From: Sandaracinaceae bacterium
Lineage (GTDB): Bacteria > Myxococcota_A > Polyangia > Polyangiales > Houyiibacteriaceae
NCBI GenBank assembly: GCA_020633055.1
Contig: JACKEJ010000004.1
Location: 682,001-746,000 of the forward strand
Length of the DNA: 64,000 nucleotides
Reading direction: 5' to 3'
The first letter of the stretch is position 1; every line of letters begins with the position of its first letter. Of the stretch, positions 43,463 through 53,014 are shown piece after piece. Under the pieces are notes generated by a model. That model saw nothing but the letters and a program-made list of their open reading frames with translations. It did not search any database and was not told the origin of the DNA. Both the position numbers and the translations under genes were made by a program.

Positions 43463-43903
43463 ATGGGCATGGACCTCGACACAGGCAAAAAGAAGAAGAA
43501 GGGCGTAGGCACGCCCGAGATGAACGTCACGCCCCTCGTCGACGTCGTGCTCGTGCTGCTCATCATCTTCATGGTCGTGATGCCCATGATGCACGCGAAG
43601 TTCTGGATCCACGTGCCGCCCAAGCCGGACGAGACCGCCGAGCAGGCGCCGCCCGACCCGGACGCGCTGCAGCCCATCGTGGTGACGGTGAACGCCCAGG
43701 GGCACATCCAGATCAACCAGGACGTGTTCCCGGACGACGTGTTCCCGCGCCGCCTGCGCGGCATGTTGGTCGCGCGCAACGAGCGCAAGGTCTACTTCGA
43801 CGCGGCGGACAACGTCCGGTTCGAGCGAGCGATGGAGGTGATGGACCTCGCTCGCGGTGGCGGCGCCGCGCACATCGCAGTCATGACGGAGAGCCTCCAC
43901 TAG
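43463..43903 (+). CDS. exbD: Second ExbD-like protein
   Basis: A 146-residue protein with a Lys-rich start, the same MNVTPLVDVVLVLLIIFMVV membrane segment as the preceding ExbD, and a periplasmic part with FWIHVPPKPDETAE and KVYFDAADNVRFERAMEVMDLARGGG. The identical membrane core suggests a duplication, while the periplasmic halves have diverged. CAGGAG lies about nine bases upstream of the ATG. It may form mixed complexes with the first ExbD. Confidence 0.88.
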   Translation: MGMDLDTGKKKKKGVGTPEMNVTPLVDVVLVLLIIFMVVMPMMHAKFWIHVPPKPDETAEQAPPDPDALQPIVVTVNAQGHIQINQDVFPDDVFPRRLRGMLVARNERKVYFDAADNVRFERAMEVMDLARGGGAAHIAVMTESLH

Positions 43904-43964
43904 GGCGCCGTTTCCCCCCTCGGCGCAGGGCCCACCGACGCGTGCACGCCTGCGCCCGCAACCG

Positions 43965-46900
43965 ATGAGGTTCCTTGTGAATGCCAGCGTACGATCGTGC
44001 GAGAGGTCGTGGTCCGTCCGGACCGCGCTCGCGCTGTGTTTGATGATGGGAGGCGCATCGCCGGCCGCCGCGCAGGACGCGGGCGTGCCCCCAGCCGACG
44101 CCGGGACGCCGCAGGCTCCTGCGGGGGACACCACTCCACCGGCCGATCCGGTGCCCGAGGTGGAGCCCGAGCCCGAGCCCGAGCCTGAGCCTGAGCGCGA
44201 ACCCGAGGTAGAGCCCGAGCCAGACACCCCGGCCGTGACGCGCGCGATTGACACCACCACGGGCCTCGGCGGCGAGATCGTCGACTCGGTCACGGGTCTT
44301 CCACTGGCGGACGCCCCCGTGATCGTCCAGCGCGGCGACGGAACCCCCGAGACGACGCTGACCGACAGCGAGGGTCGCTTCCACCTCTACGTGCGCCCCG
44401 GCCGCTACACCGTGCGCAGCTACTACGACCTCTACCACGGCGCGCGCATCGTCATCCGTGTCACACAGGGCCGCATCTCGCCGGTGCGCCTGTTGCTCGA
44501 CCCGATCGACGAGGAGAGCGACGTCGCCGTGGACGCCGTGGAGGTGACGTACGTCGCGGACGTCTCCGGCGAAGAGGCCGGTCAGGCCGTCCAGGCCGCT
44601 TCAGCCGTCGCCCAGGACATCAACACCTCCGAAGGTATGACCCGCGCTGGGGCGAGCAACGCATCCGATGGTGCTCGCCAAGTGGCGGGCGTGTTGATCG
44701 AGAACGACCAGCCCATCATCCGCGGCCTGCAGGGGCAGTACGTGCAGGTGCTGATCAACGGGACGCCCGTCCCCAGCACGGACCCGAACATCCCAGGTGT
44801 CGACCTCGACCTCTTCCCGACCAGCATCATCCAGAACCTGGCGGTCATCAAGACGTTCCTCCCCGACATGAGCGCCTCGTGGGCGGGTGGTGTGGTGGAC
44901 GTCCGCACGGTGCAGTTTCCGACGGACTTCACGCTGGAGCTGGGCGTCAGCTTGGGCGGCAACACCATGACGACGTTCCGCCCGACCCTCGACTACCAGG
45001 GCGGCCGCTGGGATTGGACCGGATTCGACCACTCCCGCGACCTGCCGGGGACCGTCCCCAACCAGCTCGTGACCCCCTCGCGCAACGGGCTCAGTCTGGA
45101 CGAGGCCAACGCGATCGGCCGGAGCTTCGCGAACCGTTGGCAGTACGAGCAGTCCACCGGCATCCCGAACATCGGCGTGGGTGCAACGCTTGGGAACTCC
45201 CATCAACTCGGCGAAGGCCGTCGCTTTGGCTATCTGCTCACCGCGGGCTACGGCTACGACACCGCGCGTACCTCGGGCGTCAACCGCTATCGCCCGACGG
45301 TGGCGCCCGACGGGTCCCTCCAGCGCTTCAATGACCTCGAGGTCGAGACTGCGCAGCGCGACGTCAACCTGAACCTGATGGGCACGACGTCGGTGGACTT
45401 GTCCGTCGACAGCTCGCTCAGCTTCCTCGCCCTGTTCAACCGCACCACCTCGGACAACGTCGAGCTCAACCGCGGCATCCTCGGTGAGCTCGACACGGGC
45501 GCGCAGGCGGAGCGCTGGCAGCTGCAGTACCTGGCGCGCACCCTCTTCTTCTCGCAGCTGCGGGGCGACCACCGCAACCTCGGAAACACGGAGCTGCGCC
45601 TGCGTTGGACGGCGTTCGCTGGGCTCGGGCGGCGCAACGAACCGGACCGCCGCTCGGTCACCTACGGCTCCCAGGGTGGCGACATCCTGTGGCTCGCGAA
45701 GTCGGGCTCCGGCGAGCGCTTCTTCAGCGACCTCCAGCAGCGAGACTTCGGCCTGGAGACCAACCTGCAGATGCCGCTGTGGTCCACCACCGCAGGAGAG
45801 GCCCAGCTGTTGGTCGGCGGTTCGTTCCGCCGCTCGGACCGCACCTTGCTGAACCGTCGCTTCCGTCTGCTGCGCGGCTTGGACCAAATGCCCCAAGAGG
45901 TCTACGCCATGCCCGTCGAGGATCTGTTCAGCGACGAGGGCATCGGGACGCTCACCCGCTTCCAGGAATTCACGTTCCCCACAGATAGCTACAACTCGGA
46001 CCAGACGCTCTATGCGGGATTCCTGACCCTCGACACGCCCATCGTACGCAGCCTCACCCTGAACGCCGGCGCACGCCTCGAGGTGTTCGACCAGTCCGTC
46101 GAGAGCACCAGCCCGTTCCCGACCACCAACGATCCCATCCGCACGAACCGCACGGACATCAACGTGCTCCCGGCGGCGTCTCTGAAATACGGCTTGCGCG
46201 AAGGCATGAACCTCCGTCTGTCCTACGGCATGACGGTGGTGCGCCCGCAGGTCCGCCAGCTCGCGCCGTTTCTGTACTACAACTTTCAACGCGACAGAAA
46301 CGAAGTTGGTGACCCCGAACTCACGAGCACCAACGTCCACAACGTCGACGCTCGTTGGGAGTGGTTCTTCTCGGAGCGGGAGCGCGTCACGTTCTCTGCG
46401 TTCTACAAGGGACTCGACGGATACATCTACGCGCAGGTCCTCGACCCGATCTCCTACGCCGTGGGCTACCGCAACGCCGGCCGTGGCTACGTGGTCGGAG
46501 GCGAGCTCGAGCTCGCCGTCGGATTCGAGCGCATCCACGAGCGCCTCAGGCACTTCAGCCTGCTCGCGAACGCGACCGTCCTGCGTTCACAATTGTCACT
46601 CATCCAGACCGCTGGAAGTGCCGTGCCAGATCACGTCCCTGTGCCAGGCCAGGCCCCGTTCGTCTTCAATCTGTCACTTCGATTTGACGAACCTGTCTCG
46701 GGCTTCTCGGCGGCCATCGTCTACAACGTGGTCGGGCCTCGCGTCACGGACGTGGGTGTCCGCATCGACGAAAACACCCTCTATCCGAACATCCGGCGCA
46801 TGCCGTTCCATCAGCTCGACTTCGTGGCTTCGTGGCAGGCCAACGAGCACCTGAAGCTCAAGCTGAAGTTCAAGAACATCTTGTTTCAGAGGCAGGACTG

Positions 46901-46976
46901 GAGACAAGGAAACTTCCTCGAGTCCAGCACCACCCCCGGCGCCTCGTTCTCCATCGGCCTCGACTACCAATACTAG
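43965..46976 (+). CDS. TonB-dependent outer-membrane receptor
   Basis: A 1003-residue receptor. A signal peptide (about 18-36) is followed by a PE-repeat linker (44158-44226). Next is a CarboxypepD_reg-like beta-sandwich (LGGEIVDSVTGLPLADAPVI, SEGRFHLYVRPGRYTVRS), the plug domain (VLIENDQPIIRGLQGQYVQV and GGVVDVRTVQFP), and a 22-strand-like beta-barrel ending in FSIGLDYQY with a terminal aromatic residue. It transports a substrate into the periplasm using TonB energy. The substrate is unknown. It is followed after 35 bases by a beta-helix lipoprotein, a likely substrate-binding partner. Confidence 0.9.
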   Translation: MRFLVNASVRSCERSWSVRTALALCLMMGGASPAAAQDAGVPPADAGTPQAPAGDTTPPADPVPEVEPEPEPEPEPEREPEVEPEPDTPAVTRAIDTTTGLGGEIVDSVTGLPLADAPVIVQRGDGTPETTLTDSEGRFHLYVRPGRYTVRSYYDLYHGARIVIRVTQGRISPVRLLLDPIDEESDVAVDAVEVTYVADVSGEEAGQAVQAASAVAQDINTSEGMTRAGASNASDGARQVAGVLIENDQPIIRGLQGQYVQVLINGTPVPSTDPNIPGVDLDLFPTSIIQNLAVIKTFLPDMSASWAGGVVDVRTVQFPTDFTLELGVSLGGNTMTTFRPTLDYQGGRWDWTGFDHSRDLPGTVPNQLVTPSRNGLSLDEANAIGRSFANRWQYEQSTGIPNIGVGATLGNSHQLGEGRRFGYLLTAGYGYDTARTSGVNRYRPTVAPDGSLQRFNDLEVETAQRDVNLNLMGTTSVDLSVDSSLSFLALFNRTTSDNVELNRGILGELDTGAQAERWQLQYLARTLFFSQLRGDHRNLGNTELRLRWTAFAGLGRRNEPDRRSVTYGSQGGDILWLAKSGSGERFFSDLQQRDFGLETNLQMPLWSTTAGEAQLLVGGSFRRSDRTLLNRRFRLLRGLDQMPQEVYAMPVEDLFSDEGIGTLTRFQEFTFPTDSYNSDQTLYAGFLTLDTPIVRSLTLNAGARLEVFDQSVESTSPFPTTNDPIRTNRTDINVLPAASLKYGLREGMNLRLSYGMTVVRPQVRQLAPFLYYNFQRDRNEVGDPELTSTNVHNVDARWEWFFSERERVTFSAFYKGLDGYIYAQVLDPISYAVGYRNAGRGYVVGGELELAVGFERIHERLRHFSLLANATVLRSQLSLIQTAGSAVPDHVPVPGQAPFVFNLSLRFDEPVSGFSAAIVYNVVGPRVTDVGVRIDENTLYPNIRRMPFHQLDFVASWQANEHLKLKLKFKNILFQRQDWRQGNFLESSTTPGASFSIGLDYQY
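44158..44226 (+). repeat. Pro-Glu coding repeat in receptor linker
   Basis: Degenerate tandem GAGCCC/GAGCCT units encode a PE-rich linker between the signal peptide and the regulatory-like domain of the TonB-dependent receptor. It is a flexible spacer by composition. Confidence 0.6.
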
Positions 46977-47011
46977 AAATGAATGCTCCATCAGGGAGCG
47001 AAGAGGAACTT

Positions 47012-48397
<1,386 letters not shown>

Positions 48398-48412
48398 GCC
48401 TCACGGCTGAAC

Positions 48413-48458
48413 ACGCGGAACGGCCGCGCTCTTTCGGGGGCGCGGCCGTTCCGCGTTT
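48413..48458 (+). terminator. Strong intrinsic-type terminator of the TonB locus
   Basis: A perfect 15-bp inverted repeat, CGCGGAACGGCCGCG (48414-48428) and its complement (48441-48455), encloses a 12-base loop and is followed by TTT. One additional A-T pair extends the stem. It sits 17 bases after the beta-helix lipoprotein stop. The T run is short, as usual in high-GC genomes. Confidence 0.8.
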
Positions 48459-48462
48459 GCGG

Positions 48463-48582
48463 CTAGAGCGCAGATCAGGATCGCCGCAAGACGCTGGCGC
48501 CGGACGAAGGTTCGCAGGCAAGGCGCCGCCTGCGGGCCTTCGGGCGAGCCAGGGGTTGCGCCGAACCTGCATCGCGCTCTAG
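48463..48582 (+). repeat. 120-nt imperfect long-hairpin element with 9-bp terminal inverted repeats
   Basis: The ends are exact inverted repeats, CTAGAGCGC (48463-48471) and GCGCTCTAG (48574-48582). Inside, CGAAGGTTCGCAGGC (48505-48519) pairs with GCCTGCGGGCCTTCG (48528-48542) over 15 positions, two as G-U, around an eight-base loop. CTGGC/GCCAG, GCAA/TTGC and CAGG/CCTG pairs connect the inner stem to the ends. The whole piece can thus fold as one long hairpin. The two G-U pairs only form on the plus-strand RNA. It could be a REP/MITE-like mobile repeat or a structured RNA. No ORF occupies it. Confidence 0.6.
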
Positions 48583-48655
48583 AGACGCTTCTTGGTGCGG
48601 CACGCTGGTCCGCGTGTTGCGCCGACGCCAGAGCCGACGTGGTACAACGAGCCCC

Positions 48656-49027
48656 ATGGAACTCGGCGCATTCTCCATCAGCTTGGCGGTCAAGGACTTG
48701 GCCGTGTCGAAGGCCTTCTACGAGAAGCTGGGCTTCGCCGTCACGGGCGGTGACGACGCGCAGGGCTACGTCATCATGGCCAACGGCGAGCACCTGATCG
48801 GACTGTTCCAAGGGATGTTCGACAAGAACATCCTCACCTTCAACCCGGGCCTCAACAACCGCAAGGAGACGCTGAGCGAGTACACGGACGTACGCGAGCT
48901 GCAGCGGAAGCTGGAAGAGCAGGGCATCGAACTCACCCAGCGCTGCGACGAGAGCGGGTCGGGCGCGGCCAGCATCATGTTGGTGGATCCCGACGGGAAC
49001 CCCATCTTGATCGACCAGTTCTTCTGA
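48656..49027 (+). CDS. VOC-family (glyoxalase-like) protein
   Basis: A 123-residue protein with the beta-alpha-beta pattern of vicinal oxygen chelate proteins: ISLAVKDLAVSKAFYEKLGF at the start, the GYVIMANGEHLIGLFQ strands, and DPDGNPILIDQFF at the end. VOC proteins include glyoxalases, dioxygenases and resistance proteins; which activity applies here is not visible. The ATG lies at 48656, with longer frames lacking support. It follows the hairpin element and appears to stand alone. Confidence 0.85.
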   Translation: MELGAFSISLAVKDLAVSKAFYEKLGFAVTGGDDAQGYVIMANGEHLIGLFQGMFDKNILTFNPGLNNRKETLSEYTDVRELQRKLEEQGIELTQRCDESGSGAASIMLVDPDGNPILIDQFF

Positions 49028-49107
49028 GCTCGAGGCATGCTCCTGGCGCACTGAGCGCGGCGCTGCGGGCGGCAGCGAGGACCTCAGTCGAGGCTCCGCG
49101 GGCGTGT

Positions 49108-49974
49108 GTGCTATGTGCATCAGAAGTGCTCGCGACCGACCACAGCTTCCTGGTGTTCACCGACCTCGACGGCACGCTGCTCGACCACGACACGTACAGC
49201 TTCGAGCCGGCGCGACCCATGGTGACGCGCCTGGCACAAATGGGTGCGGTGTTGGTGCTCACCTCCAGCAAGACCGAGCCCGAGATGCGCGCGCTGCGCA
49301 CAGCGCTCGGCAACGACGCGCCGTTCGTGGTGGAGAACGGGAGCGTGGTGTGCATGCCTGCGCGAGAGCCGGGTGCACCCGACGAGCACGTGGTGCATGG
49401 CGCGCCCTACGCCGACATCCGGCGCGTACTCACCGAGCTCCGCGCCACCCACGGGTTCGACTTCGTGGGCTTCGGCGACCTCGACGCGGCTGGCGTGGCA
49501 GAGCTCACCGGCCTCAGCACGGACGACGCCGCACGCGCCAAGCAGCGCGCCGGCACGGAGCCGCTGGTCTGGCGCGACACCGACGAGGCGCTCGTCCGCT
49601 TCGAGCGCGCCGTGCAAGACGCCGGACTGCACGTGACGCGCGGCGGGCGCTTCGTGCACGTCATGGGCCACACGGACAAGGGGCGCGCCGTGCCCTTCTT
49701 GCGCGCCCACTACGAGACTCTCTTCCCCAGCCGCACGTGGACCACCGTCGGGCTCGGCGACAGCGAAAACGACCTGCCGCTGCTACACGCGGTGGACGTC
49801 GCCATCGTCGTGCGCAAGCCGTCCGGCGCGTGGCTCCCGTTCGAGAGCGCGCGCCCGCAGTACCGCACCGCGCTGCCTGGCCCCGCCGGCTGGGCCGCTA
49901 CGCTCGCCATCGCGCTCGACGACGCGACGCGCGCGCACCAGCAACCCTCAGCGACCGAGGCCCAGCATGGGTGA
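49108..49974 (+). CDS. Mannosyl/glucosyl-3-phosphoglycerate phosphatase (HAD IIB)
   Basis: A 288-residue HAD-family phosphatase. Motif I DLDGTLLD begins at Asp19, motif II is LVLTSSKTEPEM, and motif III/IV is VGLGDSENDLPLL with a Lys in HTDKGRAVPF upstream. This combination and its length match mannosyl-3-phosphoglycerate phosphatase. It should remove the phosphate made by the synthase encoded next, which overlaps its stop by eight bases. A GTG at 49126 is an alternative start with a more typical N-terminus. Product identity (glucosyl- or mannosylglycerate) depends on the synthase donor. Confidence 0.85.
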   Translation: MLCASEVLATDHSFLVFTDLDGTLLDHDTYSFEPARPMVTRLAQMGAVLVLTSSKTEPEMRALRTALGNDAPFVVENGSVVCMPAREPGAPDEHVVHGAPYADIRRVLTELRATHGFDFVGFGDLDAAGVAELTGLSTDDAARAKQRAGTEPLVWRDTDEALVRFERAVQDAGLHVTRGGRFVHVMGHTDKGRAVPFLRAHYETLFPSRTWTTVGLGDSENDLPLLHAVDVAIVVRKPSGAWLPFESARPQYRTALPGPAGWAATLAIALDDATRAHQQPSATEAQHG

Positions 49975-51178
49975 CTTCCACCAGAACGGCCCGGTGGCCA
50001 CGCTCCACAACATCACCAAGCGGCCTACCGAGTACCTCGAGGCCGAGCTGATCGAATTCGCGAAGGCGCGGCCCATGACGCTCATCCTGCCCTCGCTCTA
50101 TTCCGAGCTCGAGACCGACGCGCTCGCGCACATCGTGGACGAGCTGCGGCACGTGCCCTACCTGAGCGAGATCGTCATCGGCCTCGACCGCGCCGACCCG
50201 GACCAGTGGCGGCACGCGCGCGAGTACTTCAGCGTCCTCCCGCAGCACCACCGCATCCTCTGGAACGACGGGCCGCGGCTGCTGGAGCTTGACGCCGAGC
50301 TGGCCGAGCAGCGCCTCGCGCCCCGCGAGCGGGGCAAGGGGCGCAACGTCTGGTACTGCATGGGCTACACGCTGGTGTCTGGGCGCGGACAGGCCGTGGC
50401 GCTGCATGACTGCGACATCAAGACCTACGACCGCGGCATGCTGGCGCGGCTCTTCTACCCCATCGCCAACCCGGCCTTCAGCTTCCAGTTCTCGAAGGGG
50501 TACTACGCGCGCGTGGCCGGGGGCGCGCTCAAGGGGCGCGTCACGCGGCTGTTCGTGACGCCCCTCATCCGCGCGCTGAAGATCAGCGTGGGCAACCTGG
50601 CGTACCTCGACTACCTCGACAGCTTCCGCTACCCGCTCGCGGGCGAGTTCGCGGTGCGCGCGGACGTGCTGAGCGACCTGCGCATCCCGAGCGACTGGGG
50701 CCTCGAGGTGGGCACGCTGAGCGAGCTGTACCGCAACTTCGCCACCAGCCGCATCTGCCAGGCGGACATCCTCGACATCTACGACCACAAGCACCAGGCG
50801 CTCAGCCCCGAGGACGCCGACGCGGGCCTCGCCAAGATGAGCACCGACATCGCCAAGGTGCTGTTCCGCAAGCTGGCCATCGAAGGCCAGGTGCTCACGT
50901 CCGAGACCTTCCGCACCATCAAGGCCAGCTACTACCGCGTGGCCCTCGACCTGATCGAGGCCTACAGCGCAGACGCCGTCATCAACGGGCTCACGCTCGA
51001 CCGCCACGCCGAGGAGCGCGCCGTGGAGGTGTTCACCGAGAGCATCATGCGCGCCGGCGAGCACTACCTGAACCAGCCCATGGAGGTGCCCTTCATCCCC
51101 AGCTGGAACCGCGTGCGCAGCGCCCTCCCCAGCCTGATGCCGCGCCTGCACGCGGCCGTCGAGGCCGACAACGCCTGA
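49967..51178 (+). CDS. gpgS: Glucosyl-3-phosphoglycerate synthase-like GT81 enzyme
   Basis: A 403-residue GT-A glycosyltransferase. The D-x-D motif is DCD at 148-150 (ALHDCDIKTYDRG), with MTLILPSLYSELE as the early donor-binding strand and SDWGLEVGTLSELYRN in the acceptor region. This agrees with the GT81 family that joins glucose from NDP-glucose to 3-phosphoglycerate. The phosphatase gene overlaps its start, so the pair makes glucosylglycerate, a compatible solute used under salt or nitrogen stress. Mannosyl-3-phosphoglycerate synthase is a related alternative. It is convergent with a sugar phosphorylase gene. Confidence 0.82.
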   Translation: MGDFHQNGPVATLHNITKRPTEYLEAELIEFAKARPMTLILPSLYSELETDALAHIVDELRHVPYLSEIVIGLDRADPDQWRHAREYFSVLPQHHRILWNDGPRLLELDAELAEQRLAPRERGKGRNVWYCMGYTLVSGRGQAVALHDCDIKTYDRGMLARLFYPIANPAFSFQFSKGYYARVAGGALKGRVTRLFVTPLIRALKISVGNLAYLDYLDSFRYPLAGEFAVRADVLSDLRIPSDWGLEVGTLSELYRNFATSRICQADILDIYDHKHQALSPEDADAGLAKMSTDIAKVLFRKLAIEGQVLTSETFRTIKASYYRVALDLIEAYSADAVINGLTLDRHAEERAVEVFTESIMRAGEHYLNQPMEVPFIPSWNRVRSALPSLMPRLHAAVEADNA

Positions 51179-51183
51179 GGCCC

Positions 51184-51209
51184 GCGACCAATGGCGTGCA
51201 CGCGGTCGC
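51184..51209. terminator. Possible bidirectional terminator hairpin
   Basis: GCGACC (51184-51189) and GGTCGC (51204-51209) form a 6-bp stem between two convergent genes, ending at the phosphorylase stop codon. It is weak, with no T run, and reported only because of its placement. Confidence 0.3.
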
Positions 51210-52954
51210 TAGGAGCCCGCGCCAGCCAGCCACATGCACTGGTAGGGCTCCAGCAGCAGCTCGGTGACGCTGCGGTCGATGTCGACGCCACTCAGCAGGT
51301 CGAGGGAGCGTCGCGGGAGGCGCGAGAGCGCGCGCTGAGCGATCGGCACGCGCTGCTCTTCGGGAGTGACGTTGTGCAGCGCCAGGATGCGCTGAGTGCC
51401 GTCCAGCGACAGGCGCTCGAACGCGAATAATGCAGGCCCCAGCTGCAGCACCTCCATGCTGGCGTCGGGGTGGAAGGCTGCCTGCCAGCGACGCAACGCG
51501 AGCCGCCGGCGGTGCTCGCGGAAGACGCGCGCGCCGTAGCCCCTCGGCTGTCGCAGACGCGCCAGCAGGGCCGCCTCGTCCCAGCGGTGGCGGTTGATGT
51601 CGCGCGGGTGCTTGGTCTTGTCGTAGCCCTCGTAGTCGTTGGGCGTGGCCGTCAGACTATGGATGTACACGCCCGGGATGCCGCGCAGCCCGATCATGGC
51701 CGTCTGGGCCGCGAGGAAGCGCTGCACCTGCAGCCGGTCGCGCCCCTTTGCACTGCTGCGCAGGGCGTCGAACAGGCCGACGTTGAGCTCGTACGGGCGC
51801 TGGTTGCCCGCGTCCACGGCGCGGAAGCTCACCAAGCCCCCGTTGCGCTGCATGCCCGCCACCAGGCGCTCGAGCTCACGCTCGTCCAGCAGGCCCTCCA
51901 CGGGGCGCAGGCCGATGCCGTCGTGCGAGGCCGTGAAGTTGAAGAAGGTGCAGCCCGGTGGCGGTGTGCGCAGCGACGCGGCCCACGCCGTGAGCGCGGA
52001 GGCGTCGCCCGCGTAGAGCGCGTGCAGCAGCAGCGGCGGCAGGCTGAACTGGTACACCATGTGGGCTTCGTCGCCGGCGCCGAAGTAGCTGAGGTTCTCA
52101 TCGTTGGGGACGTTGGTCTCGGTCAGCAGGATGACGTCGGGGGCCACCATGTCGCAGATGTCGCGCATGAGCTTCACCACGTCGTGCGTCTCGTCCAGGT
52201 GGATGCAGGGCGTGCCCAGCCGCTTCCAGAGGAAGGCCACGGCGTCCAGCCGCACAATGCGCGCGCCGCGCTCGATGTAGGTGAGCAGCACGTCCACCAT
52301 GGCCAGCAGCACGGCGGGGTTGCCGTAGTCGAGGTCGGGCTGGTCACGCGAGAACGTGGCCCACACGTGCTGCGTGCCGCGCGCGGTCTCGAAGGGCTGC
52401 AGCAGCGGATGCGTGCGCGGGCGCACCACCTGCGACACGTCCGTGTCGGCTGGGAGCGTGTGGAAGAAGTCGTGCCCCGTACCCTCCCCACGCACGAAGG
52501 CCTGGAACCACGCGCTCTCGCTCGAGCAGTGATTCAGCACGAGGTCCATCATCAGGTCGTGCTGCGCGCCGATGCGAGCGATGTCGTCCCAGCTCCCGTG
52601 CGCGGGCGCGACGGCCTTGTAGTCGATGACGGAGAAGCCACCGTCCGAGCTGGACGGGCAGAACGGCAGGAAGTGCACCGTGTTCACGGCGCCCGCGAGC
52701 TGCTCTTCGAGGAAGCGGGCCAGCGTGCGCAGCGGCGCCTCCCCGGCGCGGCGAATGGAGTCGGCATACGTGATGAGCACCACATCGGCCTGGCTGTAGC
52801 GCGCCCCCGACCCGTGCGGCGGCCTGCGTGGGTGCGCGTCCATGCGGCGCAGCAGGTCGTCCAACACGGCACGGGCGCGGTCCGCGTAGAGCAACCGCAG
52901 TCGCGGGAGAGCGCGCTCGCGAAAGCGCGCCGCGTCGAGGGGCTCGGGGCTCAC
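51209..52954 (-). CDS. GH13 sugar phosphorylase, probably glucosylglycerate phosphorylase
   Basis: A 581-residue GH13 enzyme of the sucrose-phosphorylase subfamily: LPFCPSSSDGGFSVIDYKAV near the start, MMDLVLNHCS, catalytic Asp in RIVRLDAVAFLWK, the acid/base Glu in ILLTETNVPNDENLSYFG, and FNFTASHDGIG with the third acidic residue. The distinctive HDGIGLRPVEG, QRPYELN and GIPGVYIHSL segments occur in glucosylglycerate phosphorylases. Sitting beside the synthase and phosphatase genes, it probably splits glucosylglycerate by phosphorolysis to recycle glucose-1-phosphate. Sucrose phosphorylase is the alternative. The gene is convergent with the synthase. Confidence 0.82.
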   Translation of the reverse strand: MSPEPLDAARFRERALPRLRLLYADRARAVLDDLLRRMDAHPRRPPHGSGARYSQADVVLITYADSIRRAGEAPLRTLARFLEEQLAGAVNTVHFLPFCPSSSDGGFSVIDYKAVAPAHGSWDDIARIGAQHDLMMDLVLNHCSSESAWFQAFVRGEGTGHDFFHTLPADTDVSQVVRPRTHPLLQPFETARGTQHVWATFSRDQPDLDYGNPAVLLAMVDVLLTYIERGARIVRLDAVAFLWKRLGTPCIHLDETHDVVKLMRDICDMVAPDVILLTETNVPNDENLSYFGAGDEAHMVYQFSLPPLLLHALYAGDASALTAWAASLRTPPPGCTFFNFTASHDGIGLRPVEGLLDERELERLVAGMQRNGGLVSFRAVDAGNQRPYELNVGLFDALRSSAKGRDRLQVQRFLAAQTAMIGLRGIPGVYIHSLTATPNDYEGYDKTKHPRDINRHRWDEAALLARLRQPRGYGARVFREHRRRLALRRWQAAFHPDASMEVLQLGPALFAFERLSLDGTQRILALHNVTPEEQRVPIAQRALSRLPRRSLDLLSGVDIDRSVTELLLEPYQCMWLAGAGS

Positions 52955-53014
52955 CTGTTTCGGTATGGGCCGAAGGGCGCTGGGATGCCACCTACCCGAA
53001 CCGGCCGTGGAGAC

